The notes beneath the pieces are model-generated. The model saw nothing but the letters and a program-made list of their open reading frames with translations. It searched no databases and had not been told where the DNA came from. The translations under genes were made by a program, and so were the position numbers. A DNA stretch of 64,000 nt from Gordius sp. MW1 (lineage: Eukaryota > Nematomorpha > Gordioida > Gordea > Gordiidae), in contig OZ038532.1 of assembly GCA_964036665.1 (NCBI GenBank), forward strand, positions 9,672,001 through 9,736,000, written 5' to 3'. This document shows positions 44,336 to 56,615 of the stretch, piece after piece (positions within the stretch are counted from its first letter, which is position 1; every line of letters starts with the position of its first letter).

Positions 44336-45820
44336 TTCTAAAATTTTTAAGGTGTCTCTCTTTTTAAGTAATAAAATAACATATAAGTCTGTGAAAAATG
44401 ATTGTTGCTTGACATTAGGCTTTTGCTTGTAAAATGCTAAAAATTTAAATTTAGATAGTTCCCTTCAAGTATTTGAAACATATAAGTTTGTGAAAAATGA
44501 TTGTTGCTTGACATAATTAGGTTTTTGCTTTTAAAATACTAAAAATTTTGATTTAGATAGTTCTCTTCAAGTAATAAAACAGCATATAAGTTTGTGAAAA
44601 ATGGTTGTTGCTTGACATGATTAGGTTTTTGCTTTTAAAATGCTAAATATTTTGTTTTAGATAGTTCTCTTCAAGTAATAAAACAGCATATAAGTTTCTG
44701 AAAAATGATTCTGGCTTGACATAATTAGGTTTTTGCTTTTAAAATGCTATTTTGATTTAGATAGTTATCTTCAATTAATAAGTTTGACATAATTAAGTTT
44801 TTGTTTTTAAAATGCTAACAAATTTTGATTTAGATAGATTTCTTCAAGTAATCAAGCAACATATTTCAAACAAATTTGTGCGTTTCAATTAAAAATCTTA
44901 TATAATACGTACATATTACATGTATTACTATTTATTTATTAAAGTGTCATTATATAGATGTAAGTATATAAATCTATATTTATAATCATATAACTTGCTT
45001 ATATAAGTGTAAATGTATATATTTAATGCTTATATATCTAAGAATATATACATGAGTATAAATATATATAATACCTTAATATAATTATACATGTGAATAT
45101 GATCACACATAAGGTGATAAATGGTCAAAGCATTTAATTGTTTTTAGTATTTTGATTTAGATATTTTCCTTCAAGTAATATAAAACATACAAGTTTGTGA
45201 AAATGATTGTTGCTTGACATAATTAGGTTTTTGCTTTCAAAAATTTTTGATTTAGATAGATCCCTTGAAGTAATATAACATAAGGTTGTAAGTTTGTGAA
45301 AAATTATTGTTGCTTGACATATGGTTTTTGCTTTCAAAATGCTAAGAATTTGTATTCAGATAGATCCCCTCAGGTAACAAACAACATATAAATATGTGAA
45401 AATGATTGCTGCTTGACACAATTAAATTTTTGCTTTCAAAATCTAAACATTTTATTTTTGATAGGTACCTTCAATTAATAAGCTTGACATAATTATGGTT
45501 TTGCATTTGAAGTGCTAACAAATTCTGATTTAGATTCTTACAAGTAATAAAGCAACACATTTCAACTTATTTGTATTTGCAAATCAACTAAAAACATTAT
45601 TTATTAAAGTGTCTGTATAAGTAGCTAAGTATATAGGTATAAATCTATAATAATAATCATATATTGTGCTTACATAAGTATAAATGTATATATTTAATGC
45701 TTATATACCTATTAATATATAGATGAGTTTAAATATATATAATACCTTAATATAATTATACATATGAACACTATTTGTGATCACACCTAAAGTACTAAAT
45801 GATCAAAACCCACATATTGG
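44336..45820. repeat. Higher-order AT-rich satellite
   Basis: Two superunits of about 700-800 bp (44336-45135, 45136-45820). Each begins with four to five copies of a unit of about 100 bp (AGTTTGTGAAAAATGATTG, TTGCTTGACATAATTAGG, TTTTGCTTTTAAAATGCTA, GATTTAGATAGTTCCCTTC). Each ends with a block of about 250 bp (TTTATTAAAGTGTC..ATATTTAATGCTTATAT..AATACCTTAATATAATTAT). The frame 45134-45337 is part of it. Confidence 0.9.
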
Positions 45821-46860
45821 TTTTAGTTCTTTTGACGCAATTCTGCGAAATTGCCAATGCATTTGATTAGTTTTCCGTATTTCCAGCTTTCCACATTTTG
45901 CGTAGAAGTGAACTTTAATAAATTATAACTAAACCTTTAAATATGATACAAAAATTTAGAATTTTTTTAATTATTTTGTTTTCGAAAATTATATATCAAA
46001 TACCGATTATTAAAAGTTTATAAATTATAAGTTAGCTGGTGAAATATGATATCGATTACATATAACCAGGAAAGATTTTGTAACGTTTTAAAATTTCTAT
46101 TTTGTATTAGTGAAACAGTGTGATATGATATCAGAGCACAAATACAAAACGGCCCATTTGACTGACGGATTTGTTTATGCAATCATCGTGAATTGGTTGT
46201 ACCCCAACTGACACCTTACCAAGATGGGTTAATGGTATTACTATGCAATTTATGGGATCTTTTGGTTGTCCGTTCCGCCTATCCCGTCCAACTTGTTAAT
46301 TTTTTTATAATAAAGAAATTTATACGGGATCTTGATAACTATGGAAACTTATGATTTTGGAAAAGACATTAATTTTTCTTTCGCGTATATACTAGCTAAT
46401 GAACGCTGGTTGACCTTGATTTCTTCCACCTCGCCCTAGCCCAAATTCATTTTTGGTTTTGTGCCCAACTGATACCTTTATATATAAATTTATTTTGGCA
46501 ACTTGTCTAGGTTGTTGCTTAATAACGGATAATTGTGGAACCGGCTAAATGATTCCCTGTAAATTAATGATGACCCTTGCTAGCTTCAAATTAGTCTGAC
46601 CCTGGTCAGAGGCCAAAATTCATGTTGATTGCTATTTATTTTTGCTACGTATTTATAAATCCTACTCTTTAAAGCTCATCTCACATGTGATTTTTCTACC
46701 CCCGGGCCACGGCTAAATTGTTATAATACTTACAGCAGATATAATAACGACCGCTGCTTAAATTTAATTTGTCTGACCCCGGCCCGAGGCCAAAATGCAC
46801 TTTAATTTTTGTGCCGCAGTTTTTGGCCATTTTTATATCTAAGCTTCAAATATACAATTT
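45821..46860. other. Non-coding with scattered repeat pieces
   Basis: 46225-46275 (ACTATGCAATTTATGGGATC then TTTTGGTTGTCCGTTCCG) is a fragment of the end of the SINE composite seen at 27224. TCTGACC..GAGGCCAAAAT occurs twice (46590-46620, 46770-46800). No gene. Confidence 0.45.
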
Positions 46861-46864
46861 TTTC

Positions 46865-47345
46865 TCCTCCACTCCCGCCCCCTTCTTATGTGCTTGGCTA
46901 GATATAGGGGCGGGAGTGGAAGAGAAGGAGAAAGGGAAAGAGTGATGTGTTAGTAAATATCGCATGTGTATTATGTATTTTAATGTACTCCATTTCAAGA
47001 CATAGCGGGACGAGTTTTTATAGATAAGGGTTCACATTAACGCGAATAAATTAAATATAGATGTAAAACAAAAAAATAAAAAATTGGACCAATAGAAGAA
47101 ACGTTAATCTACAGGACCTTAATATTTTTCAATACAATTTAAAAATGCCGAGGAAATATATAAAAAAGGTTAAAATTGGAATTTATTGCACTTTCAACCT
47201 CGTTTATCTAAAAAACTGCAGGTTATAGAAAAAAAAACCAAAAACATTTTATTAACCAGTGCAAATTCTCTATCCGAATTATTAGTCAGATTGAGGTATG
47301 GAATCACAAAGTCAATATATGTAGACCTGTGTAATTCGTAGCGCT
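46865..47345. repeat. Repeat R3, uninterrupted copy
   Basis: It starts with an inverted repeat CACTCCCGCCCC..GGGGCGGGAGTG (46875-46922) and continues with blocks shared with 48955-49865 (ATGTACTCCATTT, GCGAATAAATTAAATATAGA, ATCACAAAGTCAATAT). No coding capacity; class unknown. It lacks the foldback insertion present in the other copy. Confidence 0.75.
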
Positions 47346-47384
47346 GCATTTTACGTTTTTGAATTCGCCGTCGACTGAATTTTT

Positions 47385-48310
47385 CATCTTAATGTTAAAA
47401 TGATGTCAGCACCATCCCAAAATATAATTGGATATTGAAAGAGTCATAGCAGCGATGAGTTGCCGCTGCTTGTGTTAAACCATCGTTTCTCCTCTGCAGT
47501 ATAAAATCTTTAAATTGGAATTGATCCCCAACTATAACAATTGTGACTTCGTGTATAGTTGAAGCCTAAATCTGACATGTTCTCCTGCAGGAGTTTTGTC
47601 CCCATGAATGATGATCTTGTGGGAATCTGAAGGCATCATCGCGAGTGCTGTTTTGAATAGACGCAATAAATTATTTCTAGCATGAAGAAGCACCTAACGT
47701 TGTAAAATTATGGACCTTTTTGCGCCGATTTAAATTCCAGGACATACAAATTCAATCTCATCATTCCTTATTGAATATATTTGGAAATTATGTACAATAT
47801 GTGCTAGTAGAAGGAGGGAGCCGGCTTATAGTAAATTTGGTAAAAGTTGGTATATATTGAGTTTTTATAATATATCCCAAAAGACGTCATTTGGAAGCAG
47901 GAGTTGTATTTCCTGATGAAGGTAGGAAATGCTTTGAATCGGTAGTATAGCCAGCAAGCAAAGTTTTTAATGGCTTTGGCGGTCCTCCAAGTTGAGGCAA
48001 TTTAACTTTTCCTGAGGCAAAACACATTCCGTACGTTTCTCCAGCAATTTCAAAGCCTTGCAATAGGGACACACCACGGTCATAGTACCAATGAGATTAT
48101 GGGGACGTAAGTTATCTACATTAGATTGGTTGCTCGAAAATATTAGGCGGTTGCATGCTTATAATTGGCGGCACATGTAGGTGACTAAAGGAGACCCAGT
48201 GATTCTTGCAGTTCGGCAGGTTGAGTTGGTATAAAACCATTTATGTTTAAAGCTAAAGAACGCGAACGTGTACACAGTGGGCAATCATCAAGTCCACCTA
48301 TGTACTCGAC
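47385..48310 (-). pseudogene. Helitron replication protein relic (Helitron-like N region)
   Basis: Minus-strand translation gives, in order: GGLDDCPLCTRSRSLALNI and GFIPTQPAELQESLG (48190-48290); AGETYGMCFASGKVKLPQL and DSKHFLPSSGN (47890-48050); LFKTALAMMPSDSHKI and GDKTPAGEHVRF (47570-47660); and ILGWC..HHFNIK (near 47400). This is the order of conserved blocks in the N-terminal domain of animal Helitron/Pif1-type replication proteins. Several stops and frame changes interrupt it, and the Rep and helicase catalytic parts are missing. It may be a relic of the autonomous source of the two short Helitrons, which cannot be tested here. Confidence 0.8.
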
Positions 48311-48954
48311 GTTATTGGTATCCGTGTACAACGTCCTATGTGAGGCATGTAGGACTTAAAGATTTTATATTAAAGAAACGTATTACTAAACGTAAAATAA
48401 TATGTACGATATGCTATTTTTTGGTAAAGCTATAATCTGCAAAGCCTCCTTCAGATGAAAGATGTGCGACAATAATAATAAAAGGTTGTGTGAGAAATAT
48501 CAAACACTTGAGTGCGACGACGTTTCAATAAAAATTTATACAGTTCAACCGGTGGTACACAACATAGGTTGTACAACATAGGTTGTAGTTGAAATGAAAA
48601 TCACAACTGTAGAAAAAGAAATATTAGCAAAAAATATAATGCCTAATATATAGGCTGTTACTAACAAATAAATAATATATGTTCAAGAATATGCATGTTG
48701 TCAATTTGCTAAAAGGCATGAAATGCAAGTCTTGTTATCAAAAGATATGTAATTTGTGAATTTTACGTTTAATGGATTATTCTATCACTCACCTAAAGAA
48801 GGAATTTACCCCCCAATTTCTCCAACGCCCCTCTTTATTACTCTATCACCACTCAGAGGGGTGATTTCCCCCCCCCCCCTTTCCCTCTCACTCAGCCATA
48901 CCAGGGAGGGGGGAGAGGGTAAAAAAGGGAAGGAGGGACAAATCCCACCTCCCT
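48311..48954. other. Non-coding; contains G/C-run unit
   Basis: 48780-48940 has a CCCCCCCCCC / GGGAGGGGGGAGAGGG motif with TAAAAAAGGG, like a single unit of the foldback arms at 23150-24480. The frame 48756-48995 is due to it. Confidence 0.45.
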
Positions 48955-49865
48955 TGGTTTATATTTGCTTGACTAAATATGTAAGCAGGAGTTGAAAAAA
49001 AGAGGAAGGTAGAGAATGATGTGCTATTAAACATCACGTATATAGTATGTACTCTAATGTACTCTATTTTTCTGACATATTGGGACAAATACTTATGAAG
49101 GGAACATAGACTAGATAGACTGCTCACCAACGCACAAATTGTGTACCCTTTTTTCAACCATTTTGATGTAAACATGGTAAAGTGGTGATCATATAAAAAT
49201 TAATAATTTTCGCAAATTCAATATTCTTAAAAAGGTAAATTAAAAAATATTGAAATGGGTAGATATTAAAAACAGCATTTTAAAATAAATTCATTTGCAC
49301 AATACATATAAATTAAAAATGTAAAAACTGCGATTAAAATTTGTTTAATAATATAGCTCCATCAATATTTTGTATAATACTAATTTATTGACGTTCGTTT
49401 TAATTTATAAACTAGCGAGGAAGGTAAATTGACTGTTATAGGGCAAAATTACATGGTTAAAATACACCAGTTGCACTCTTCAAAATGGAGGAGTCACGCA
49501 ATTAACTATGTACAACATATGGCATGAGCAGTCTATCTAGTCTATGAAAGGGAAGGGATTCCCGCAGACGCAAATAAATTTAAATATAGAGGTGGAACAA
49601 AATTAAAATATGGACCTAAAAATTCTCGGAATTAAATTAATATTCTTAAGTATAAATTGAATATTTCGTGGCAATATAGCCTCCAAAGGTTAAATTGAGC
49701 TTTGTTAGCCCTTTCAAACTCTTTTTTTTAAGAAACTAGAAGTCTTTGAGAAAAACTAAAAGCAGATTATTATTCAGCGCAAAATTTTCCATCAGCATTA
49801 AAGGTCTAAATGCGGGATGGAATCACAAAGTCAATATTTTTAGACCTGTGTTCTCATTCGCATGT
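48955..49865. repeat. Repeat R3, copy split by a foldback MITE
   Basis: 48955-49104 and 49547-49865 together match 46930-47345. The foldback element 49105-49546 separates them. It ends about 75 bp before the GSS start codon. Confidence 0.75.
49105..49546. mobile_element. Foldback MITE family F inside R3
   Basis: 442 bp, ends CATAGACTAGATAGACTGC and GCAGTCTATCTAGTCTATG. The flanks GAAGGGAA (49097-49104) and AAAGGGAA (49547-49554) match at seven of eight positions. The same position in the R3 copy at about 47010-47030 is uninterrupted. Confidence 0.9.
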
Positions 49866-49939
49866 ATCATTGTCACAAAAAGGTGCTCATCCATAAATTG
49901 GGCTCACCTGGAGATTGTTTTTAAAAATTTCTTCATCTA

Positions 49940-52900
49940 ATGCCTTTAAATAGAAGGGAAATTTACGAAGCAGCCAGAGTTCGAGCCATAGCCAATGGTA
50001 CTTTGCTATATCAATTCTTTTAATAATGCTTAATAAGGTGTTCTTAAACGATTTAAAAATAATTATGGGTGTTATGCTACAACTAATCTTCCATTCACCA
50101 TGCTTCCCACACAATTTCCACGAAAATGTTATGAGAAAAGTCTAGACTTGCAAAAAATTATTAATGAGCTTTATAGTAATATTGTTGTGGATCCAAGCTT
50201 TTTAATGGAAGTTTTAAAGAAGTTTAAAAAAAATTTAATGTGCATATTTAAAATAGTCTAACAGCTAATGATCCTTTTATTCATAATCTATATGAAATTT
50301 ACCAAAAAATGTTAAAATGTGAGATAAAACAGGTTATAATCTTTTATTTTTAAACTATACTATAAACAATTATTTTTAATGTATTCTTTTCATTAAAATT
50401 CTGTTTTTATTTATGATATATTATATAAAAGAAGTATTTTTAGTATTGTCAACTAGGACTGATAAGGACAGACTACTTATTAAATGCTGGGGAAAACAAA
50501 ATAGGTAATTTTGTTTAGTTTTATATTTCAATTCAATAAGAATTAAGGCAAGTTGAAGTTAATTGCATAGCTGCAAGTTTTGGTGGTATATCACCTAAAA
50601 TACCCCTAACACATCAGTAGGTAATTTTTTGGCAAATTTCATTAACAATTATTACAGACATATCTTAAGGGAAACTAAGGACATATCAAAAATGACTGGC
50701 ACAGTACATATAACAAATATATACTTATCACAATATAAAATATTAGTCACCAACAAATGACTCATTAACTGTATTAGCTGATGGTCTTATCTCAGCATGG
50801 CAACATTATGGAAACACTAAGTAATTATTATATATTAAAATTTTTTTGATTTTTAAATATTATTAATATGAAATTTTTTCTATTATTACAACTTCCATAA
50901 ATTTTTGTTTTTTAATGTTTACTCCATATTAAGGGCAATCATAATATTTGTGGTAGAGCAATTCACTTCCAACGAATTTGATCAAAGATATTTAGAATGG
51001 GAAATAATAAAAAAAGAGCCAAAAATTGCAATTAAAAGATATACCTTTGTTGAATTACATAAAAACATTCAAGTTGATTCTAACAATGGCATACTTACAA
51101 TGTAAAACTGATTTATTTTGTGCTACAAGTTAAATATGTTTTGTAGTTGTGATAATGAAGTAAGTGTTGTTTATTATCGAACAGGATATGGGCCAACAGA
51201 TTATCCTAACAAAGAGGTAAATGTTATATGTTATTGATATCATTTTTAAAGTTGCTGTCTCCCTTTGTTTAAACTATAATTTAAATTTGCCATCTTTATT
51301 CTATATAGATATTTATAAATTTAAAAAAAGTTATTTTATGAATGTGCTTTAATATAAGTTACATAAATTGTAATTAATAATTTAGTCAGTTTTAAACTAC
51401 TAATTTTACGTTGAATGTTAATAGCAGAAATTTTATATAAATATCACCATTAATGTGAGTTAAAAAAACCTTAAGTATAAACTTTTTCCCTTAACGCCCC
51501 AGGCTTGGGAAACCAGAGGACTTATAGAGAACTCCATGGCAATTAAATGCCCCAGCATACAATTTCAATTGGCTGGAACTAAGAAAGTGCAAGAACGTCT
51601 AGCTGACCCTTCTATCCGACTTCGATTTTTGGACCGAAATAAAAGTCTTGCCCTAGCTACCACTTTTGCACAATTTTACCCTGTTGATGGGGTAATTTTA
51701 ATTTATTTGATTTTGGTTTAAAAATCATTATGAATTTTTGCTGGTTTTTCTAGTTTTTATGCATATGAGAGGCTTACTATTGCCATGTGGGTTAGTTTAT
51801 CTAAACAAGGATTGTTATTGATATGCGACTTTTAGTTTTATTTAGGAGTTAGTACTACTACCGCAACTCTTGTGCATTCAAATCCTCTCAATTTTAAAAG
51901 GCTTTTTTTCCATATATAATTTCCAATTACCTATTATAAGTAAATATAGCATTCACTACCATCTTGTTGACCACTTTATATGTTTCAATTTATAATGTAG
52001 GAAAATTATAAGCCTTGATTAAAGTGCAAATCAATGCATGCTATTTAAAACATATAAGATATTTTTTGCAATACTTTATCATTTACGTTTTGATCTTAAA
52101 ATTTTGATTGCTAAGATTTTTTATAACCTTCTCCCGTGTCAAAATCTTTGTTTGTACAAAACTAATCGGAATATTTTATATGTACACACACTAAAATTCG
52201 AGATTCCATCACTAATGCCGATCGAGTTCTATAGTTTTTTATCGGTGCTTGTGTTTTAGTAGTAATTCTTATAATTAGCTTGTTTCAAATTGAGAATTGA
52301 GAAACAGTTTTAGAGGCTTATTACGATTATATTGTAAATTACATATTTGGAAACAACAACAATACTTCAAACTTATAATAAAAGGTTTTATATCTTTATA
52401 GGATAACGCTAAGCAAAACATAGATTATGCTATCGATCATTACGAGGATCTAGTGCTTAAACCAATAAGGGAAGGCGGTGGTAAGTTGCATTATTGTCCT
52501 AATTTTAAAAAAACTATCCATTGTTCATTATTTATTTTCTGTATTAGGCTGTAATAATATTGTGTTTTTTGTTAAAAAATAATGTTTGGAACTATTTTTG
52601 TCCCAGTATTAGCCACGACCCTCGGCAACTTAGGATCCGAGGTTAGCTAGATTTTTAAAGAAATATTTAATATCGTCACAGACGACTCAGTTTTTTTGTT
52701 TACATTAGGCAGAAAATAACTATGGAAATTATTAAATCCAATACCATTTCGATCGATGACCTCTAATTTAAAATATCATAGCATGTATTTTTTTTTATAA
52801 TGAATCGTGAAAAAACATATGAAATTACTTTTAAAGAATAATTATTTATTAACAGGTCACAATTTGTATGGTGAAGATATTAAAGCATTCCTAATAAAAT

Positions 52901-54219
52901 ACAAGCAATTCCGTTATGGTACCGAAAGCGAGTAATGAATGTTTCATTTTCATCTCACGTTTTAATAAATAATTTTTTTTGTAAACTCTCGAAACTTCAG
53001 ACACAGTGGTAAATATAGATTTTAGGCCGCTGTAATTTATGTAATGAAGGGCCTGCTGTATTACTGGCTTAAATTATTCTTAGATTTTTATTTGGCATTT
53101 GCAAAGCCCCTTTAGCAAATGTTATTAGTATATGCTTAAATATAAGTTGACGTTCAAATAAAGCATGCCACTTATAGTTTTTAATAAATATATCCATTTA
53201 CCTTTAATTACCTTATGAAATTTTAAAGCATCCTGATTGAAAGTTTTTTCTAATATACGTCATCTAAATTTAATTAATAAATTTACTACGGTTTAAGGAG
53301 GGAGGGGGCCGAGATTGGAGTTAAAACCTTTTTTATAACCAATATAAACCTTAATTTAATTTTGACGCGTACAACTCAAATGGAATGTATATAATTTACA
53401 ATTACTAACCTTAATGTTTATGGACATAAACCATGGTGAAACGACTAAATAAGCATAAAAATCGGAAATGTTGAAAAATATAAGTACTAATATCATTTGA
53501 CGTTTATCTTCATTAAGCTTCCATAATAAAGCTATTAAGCTTAAAATTTTTGTTATTAAATTTGTTTATTTTGCATGTCCAGAAGGCGGGAAATTCTGCA
53601 AAGTGAAAGCTCAAGTGCGTTTGCCCTCGATTTACCCTTCGTGCTGATGGAAAAAATAAAGCCACCTTCCCACCTTAATTACATCGTGAGAGCTGGGGAC
53701 TTGCCTACCACGGAGTTAGACTACGAACCATTGCAAGTGGTCAGCGAACTGGGCATTTTTGGCACTATTTTGTGGTAAGCTTAATTTTAGATTGTTAATT
53801 TTTGGTTTTTTACGTTTTATATCATAATAATGTTATAATTAACGTTTCGTTGGCCGAGTTTAAAAAATTACATATACATTGGATGGGTTATGTAAACAGT
53901 TAAACATGTAATCGTAGATTCCTTATGTTTTTACATGGCAACTAATTAAATTGACCAACGAATTTCATTTCATATTTACCTTTTAGGGCTCAAGTGGTCA
54001 TGCGCTCAATAGGTTTACAATTTTAAGTTTTGTTTGATATAACGCCTTCTTTTTATGTGGAAAAATTGTATGTAATATTATTATTATTCAAGCTCTTCAA
54101 AGGAAGGTTGCATAAACTCGCAAGTTGGTGGTTATTTGCTTCGTTCTAAACCGGCAGATGCCAATGAGACGGGAATAGTTGCTGGATTTGGGGCCCTGGA
54201 TTCTTTGCTTCTCGAATGA
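49940..54219 (+). CDS. GSS: Glutathione synthetase
   Basis: Fourteen exons: 49940-49997, 50038-50221, 50257-50332, 50444-50504, 50541-50616, 50658-50703, 50747-50820, 50934-51101, 51147-51216, 51503-51691, 52402-52480, 52856-52931, 53583-53774, 54093-54219. They sum to 1476 nt in one frame (491 residues plus TGA; the family is usually about 470-480). All introns are GT..AG, seven of them 35-45 bp. The enzyme ligates glycine to gamma-glutamylcysteine with ATP in the cytosol, the last step of glutathione synthesis. Visible family features in order: LGLIRTDYLL (substrate Arg), VEVNCIAASFGG (Glu/Asn/Ser of the metal and substrate site), NEFDQRYLE, YYRTGYGP, CPSIQFQLAGTKKVQ, LKPIREGGGHNLYGE (ATP-grasp glycine loop), LMEKIKPP, VSELGIFG, YLLRSK and the C-terminal lid GIVAGFGALD. 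All key residues I can recall are present, so it looks functional. The first ATG follows an in-frame stop (49922-49924), which supports this start. Confidence 0.97.
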
Positions 54220-54454
54220 AGTTGAGATCCGTCTGAAAATTTTATTTTATCTTTGTACGCTTTTGTTTGTACCGAATCATTGAATAAGATTACATGTTAA
54301 GTTTGTTATAATCATTGTTATATTATATTATCTGAATCGTGTCTAAAAGCTTAATTACTTAATGCTTTGCCTATTGGTTCACTGTGAGGTTAGGAAAAAA
54401 TTAATATTAATCAAAATTGCTTAAATTTTTTTTGCAAATCCAACCTAAAAATAT
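54220..54454. other. 3' flank of GSS
   Basis: No perfect AATAAA was seen; ATTGAATAAGATT near 54282 is the nearest variant signal (AATAAG). Otherwise featureless. Confidence 0.4.
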
Positions 54455-55465
54455 AAAACTCGGGCCTTCGGCCCTCGTGGGAAGGGGAAGAGGGGAATGG
54501 GAGTAGGGGAAGGGAAGGGGGCAAGGGAAGGGGGAACTCTTCTATACTCCGTATAAACGTAGCATATTTGCTAAGCAATTTATAAGCGAGAAAGGTGGGA
54601 AGGGGCGAGAATGCCTATAGGGGGGTATTAAATGCAAAATAATTAGTTAATTAGTTATAGGCCCTTTTAGGGGAGGGCATAGGGTAATTATCAATGTTAA
54701 CCAATTTCAAAACGAAAAAAAAATTCGATTTATTTGGCCAATGGTCATTTTTTTCATTGGTCAGTAGCCTGCGGACGATCAAAAAGTCATATTATCAATG
54801 GTATTAGCAAGAACAAAATATTAATTTAATTTGAAAAAAATAAAAATTTTGCCCTCTCCGGGATTCGAACCCACATCAGTAGAGGCATAGGCCCTTGTAG
54901 GGGAGGGCATAGGGTAATTATCAATGTTAACCAATTCAAAACGGAAAAAAAAGTTCGATTTATTTGGACAATGGTCATTTTTTTCATTGGTCAGTAGCCA
55001 GCGGACGGCCAAAAAGTCATATCATCAATGTTATTAACAGGAACAATATATTAATTTAATTTTAAAAAAAAATAAAAATTTTGCCCTCTCCGGGATTCGA
55101 ACACATCAGTAAAGGCATTTGTTTACAAGCCGGCGCTATAACCCGTCATACCATGCTGGTTTTAAAATAGTAGAAGTTTTTATGTTATTTATATAGATAA
55201 TGAAATAATACCATAAATTGCATAGCAATTAAAAGTTGTGTTTTATGTTTAGAAAAGCAATATATTCCATCGGTCAGTAGCCAGCGGACGGTCAAAAAGT
55301 CATATTATCAATGGTATTAGCAAGAACAAAATATTAATTTGATTAAAAAAAAAAATTCGTCCTCTCCCGAGCTTGACCCGGGATATCCAGGTCACAAAGC
55401 TGGCGCCAATAACTTGGTGGACAACGAACAACCAAAAACGAGCCCATAAATTGCATAGAAATTAA
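54455..55465 (-). repeat. tRNA-derived SINE composite, inverse copy
   Basis: Inverse of 27224-30510: it starts CTCGGGCCTTCGGCCCTCG, then a G/A-rich run (54480-54530), then units containing TCATTGGTCAGTAGCCAGCG, GACGGCCAAAAAGTCATAT and ATCAATGGTATTAGCAAGA. It ends CGAGCCCATAAATTGCATAG. Each unit carries, on the minus strand, a tRNA-like head with B-box GGTTCGAATCCCGGAG (54860, 55100) and a more diverged one at about 55345-55425. The minus frame 54821-55012 is a product of the repeat. Confidence 0.75.
55080..55165 (-). pseudogene. tRNA-like SINE head (tRNA-Thr-like)
   Basis: The minus strand reads ATGGTATGACGGGTTATAGC (A-box-like), GCCGGCTTGTAAAC (anticodon-arm-like with TGT), and GTGTTCGAATCCCGGAG (B-box). 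The acceptor and D-arm pairing is poor, so it is a SINE promoter head or decayed tRNA, not a tRNA gene. Thr identity is only suggested by TGT. Confidence 0.5.
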
Positions 55466-55781
55466 AATTTTTGCAGGATGAAGTTTTAAGAAATATTTTT
55501 TGCCAGTTGTGTTCATTTTTTATTTTAATTAAAATTTAAGTTATTTTCAAACTCGGACAAATATGTAGTATGGTACATTATTTGTGATTGGGGCAATATT
55601 AAATTTTATAAAAAATAGCCGCTACATAGTTTAACCAAAGGTATCATACAATTAAATTATTCTTGTGAATATACTCGTTCCATTGGGGCTTTAATTCATT
55701 TGTACAAACCTACTATAATCCATATATATGTGTCCTTATTATAATCTTTGTAATTACATTGTTACGTTGTTATTTAAATAT
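55466..55781. other. Intergenic
   Basis: AT-rich; nothing recognised. Confidence 0.4.
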
Positions 55782-56615
55782 GGGAAACCGGGGTTATTAT
55801 TATCTTTTCAATTCTTTTTAAAAATAAAACCTTAAAGTATTTACCATATATGTGTATTTTGTCAAAATAAATAATAAAATTTGTCTGATAAAAATTATAA
55901 ATTTTATAGAATAAAAACGTTTTTTTGGGGCTATTAGGAGCCCTGCCTGACAAAATTTTGTATTTTACTCATAGAATTTTTTGGGTTGTATATTTTAAAC
56001 TTAGCAAGGGGATATTTTTTCTAAAAAACCCGTCAAATGGTTAACTTAGCAATGTAACATGTTAAATTAATAATGGTTAAAAAAAATAGGGCTCGGGGCT
56101 AGTCGGAGAGGGGCTATTGCTAGCCATTTTTCAGTGTATCTTATTTCATTAAGACATATGACAAGTTTAAAGAAATAAATTTCGTTTAATAATTTAACTT
56201 AGTGTAATTTGGAATTGAAATAGACTATACATTAATAAACTAATATACGATTTTTGCCATCGCATAATCTATCTTTTATGAGTTCATATTTCATCTTGAC
56301 CCTTTTTTATTTGTATTAAGTAAAATCTAACCATATTAAATTTGCATTCCCTATGTTTTTCATAATAAAACAATCCATTTATTATTTTGAATGGGCATAC
56401 ACTACTAAGAAGTGAAAACGTAAGGGTTATCTAGCCCCAGCCATTTTTAGAATTGTTAGAATATTTGTTTTGTAAACTTAATCTGTGAGAAAACTATTAC
56501 TTTTTTCCCTCCGAATTGTTTTCCTATAATTAAAATAGTCCTTAAAAATATTTTCCAACAAAAAATTAAAAATTAATTTTTAGTTTTTTACACGAATTAA
56601 TTTTCAATGGTTAGA
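55782..56615. mobile_element. MITE family C, decayed inverse copy
   Basis: It matches the complement of 21094-22026: GGGAAACCGGGGTTATTAT at the left, the internal block GGGGCTAGTCGGAGAGGGGCTATTGCTAGCC, AGAAAACTATTAC..TCCCTCC, and GACCCCTATA near the right. The ends are mutated and the TA flank is not certain. Confidence 0.7.
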
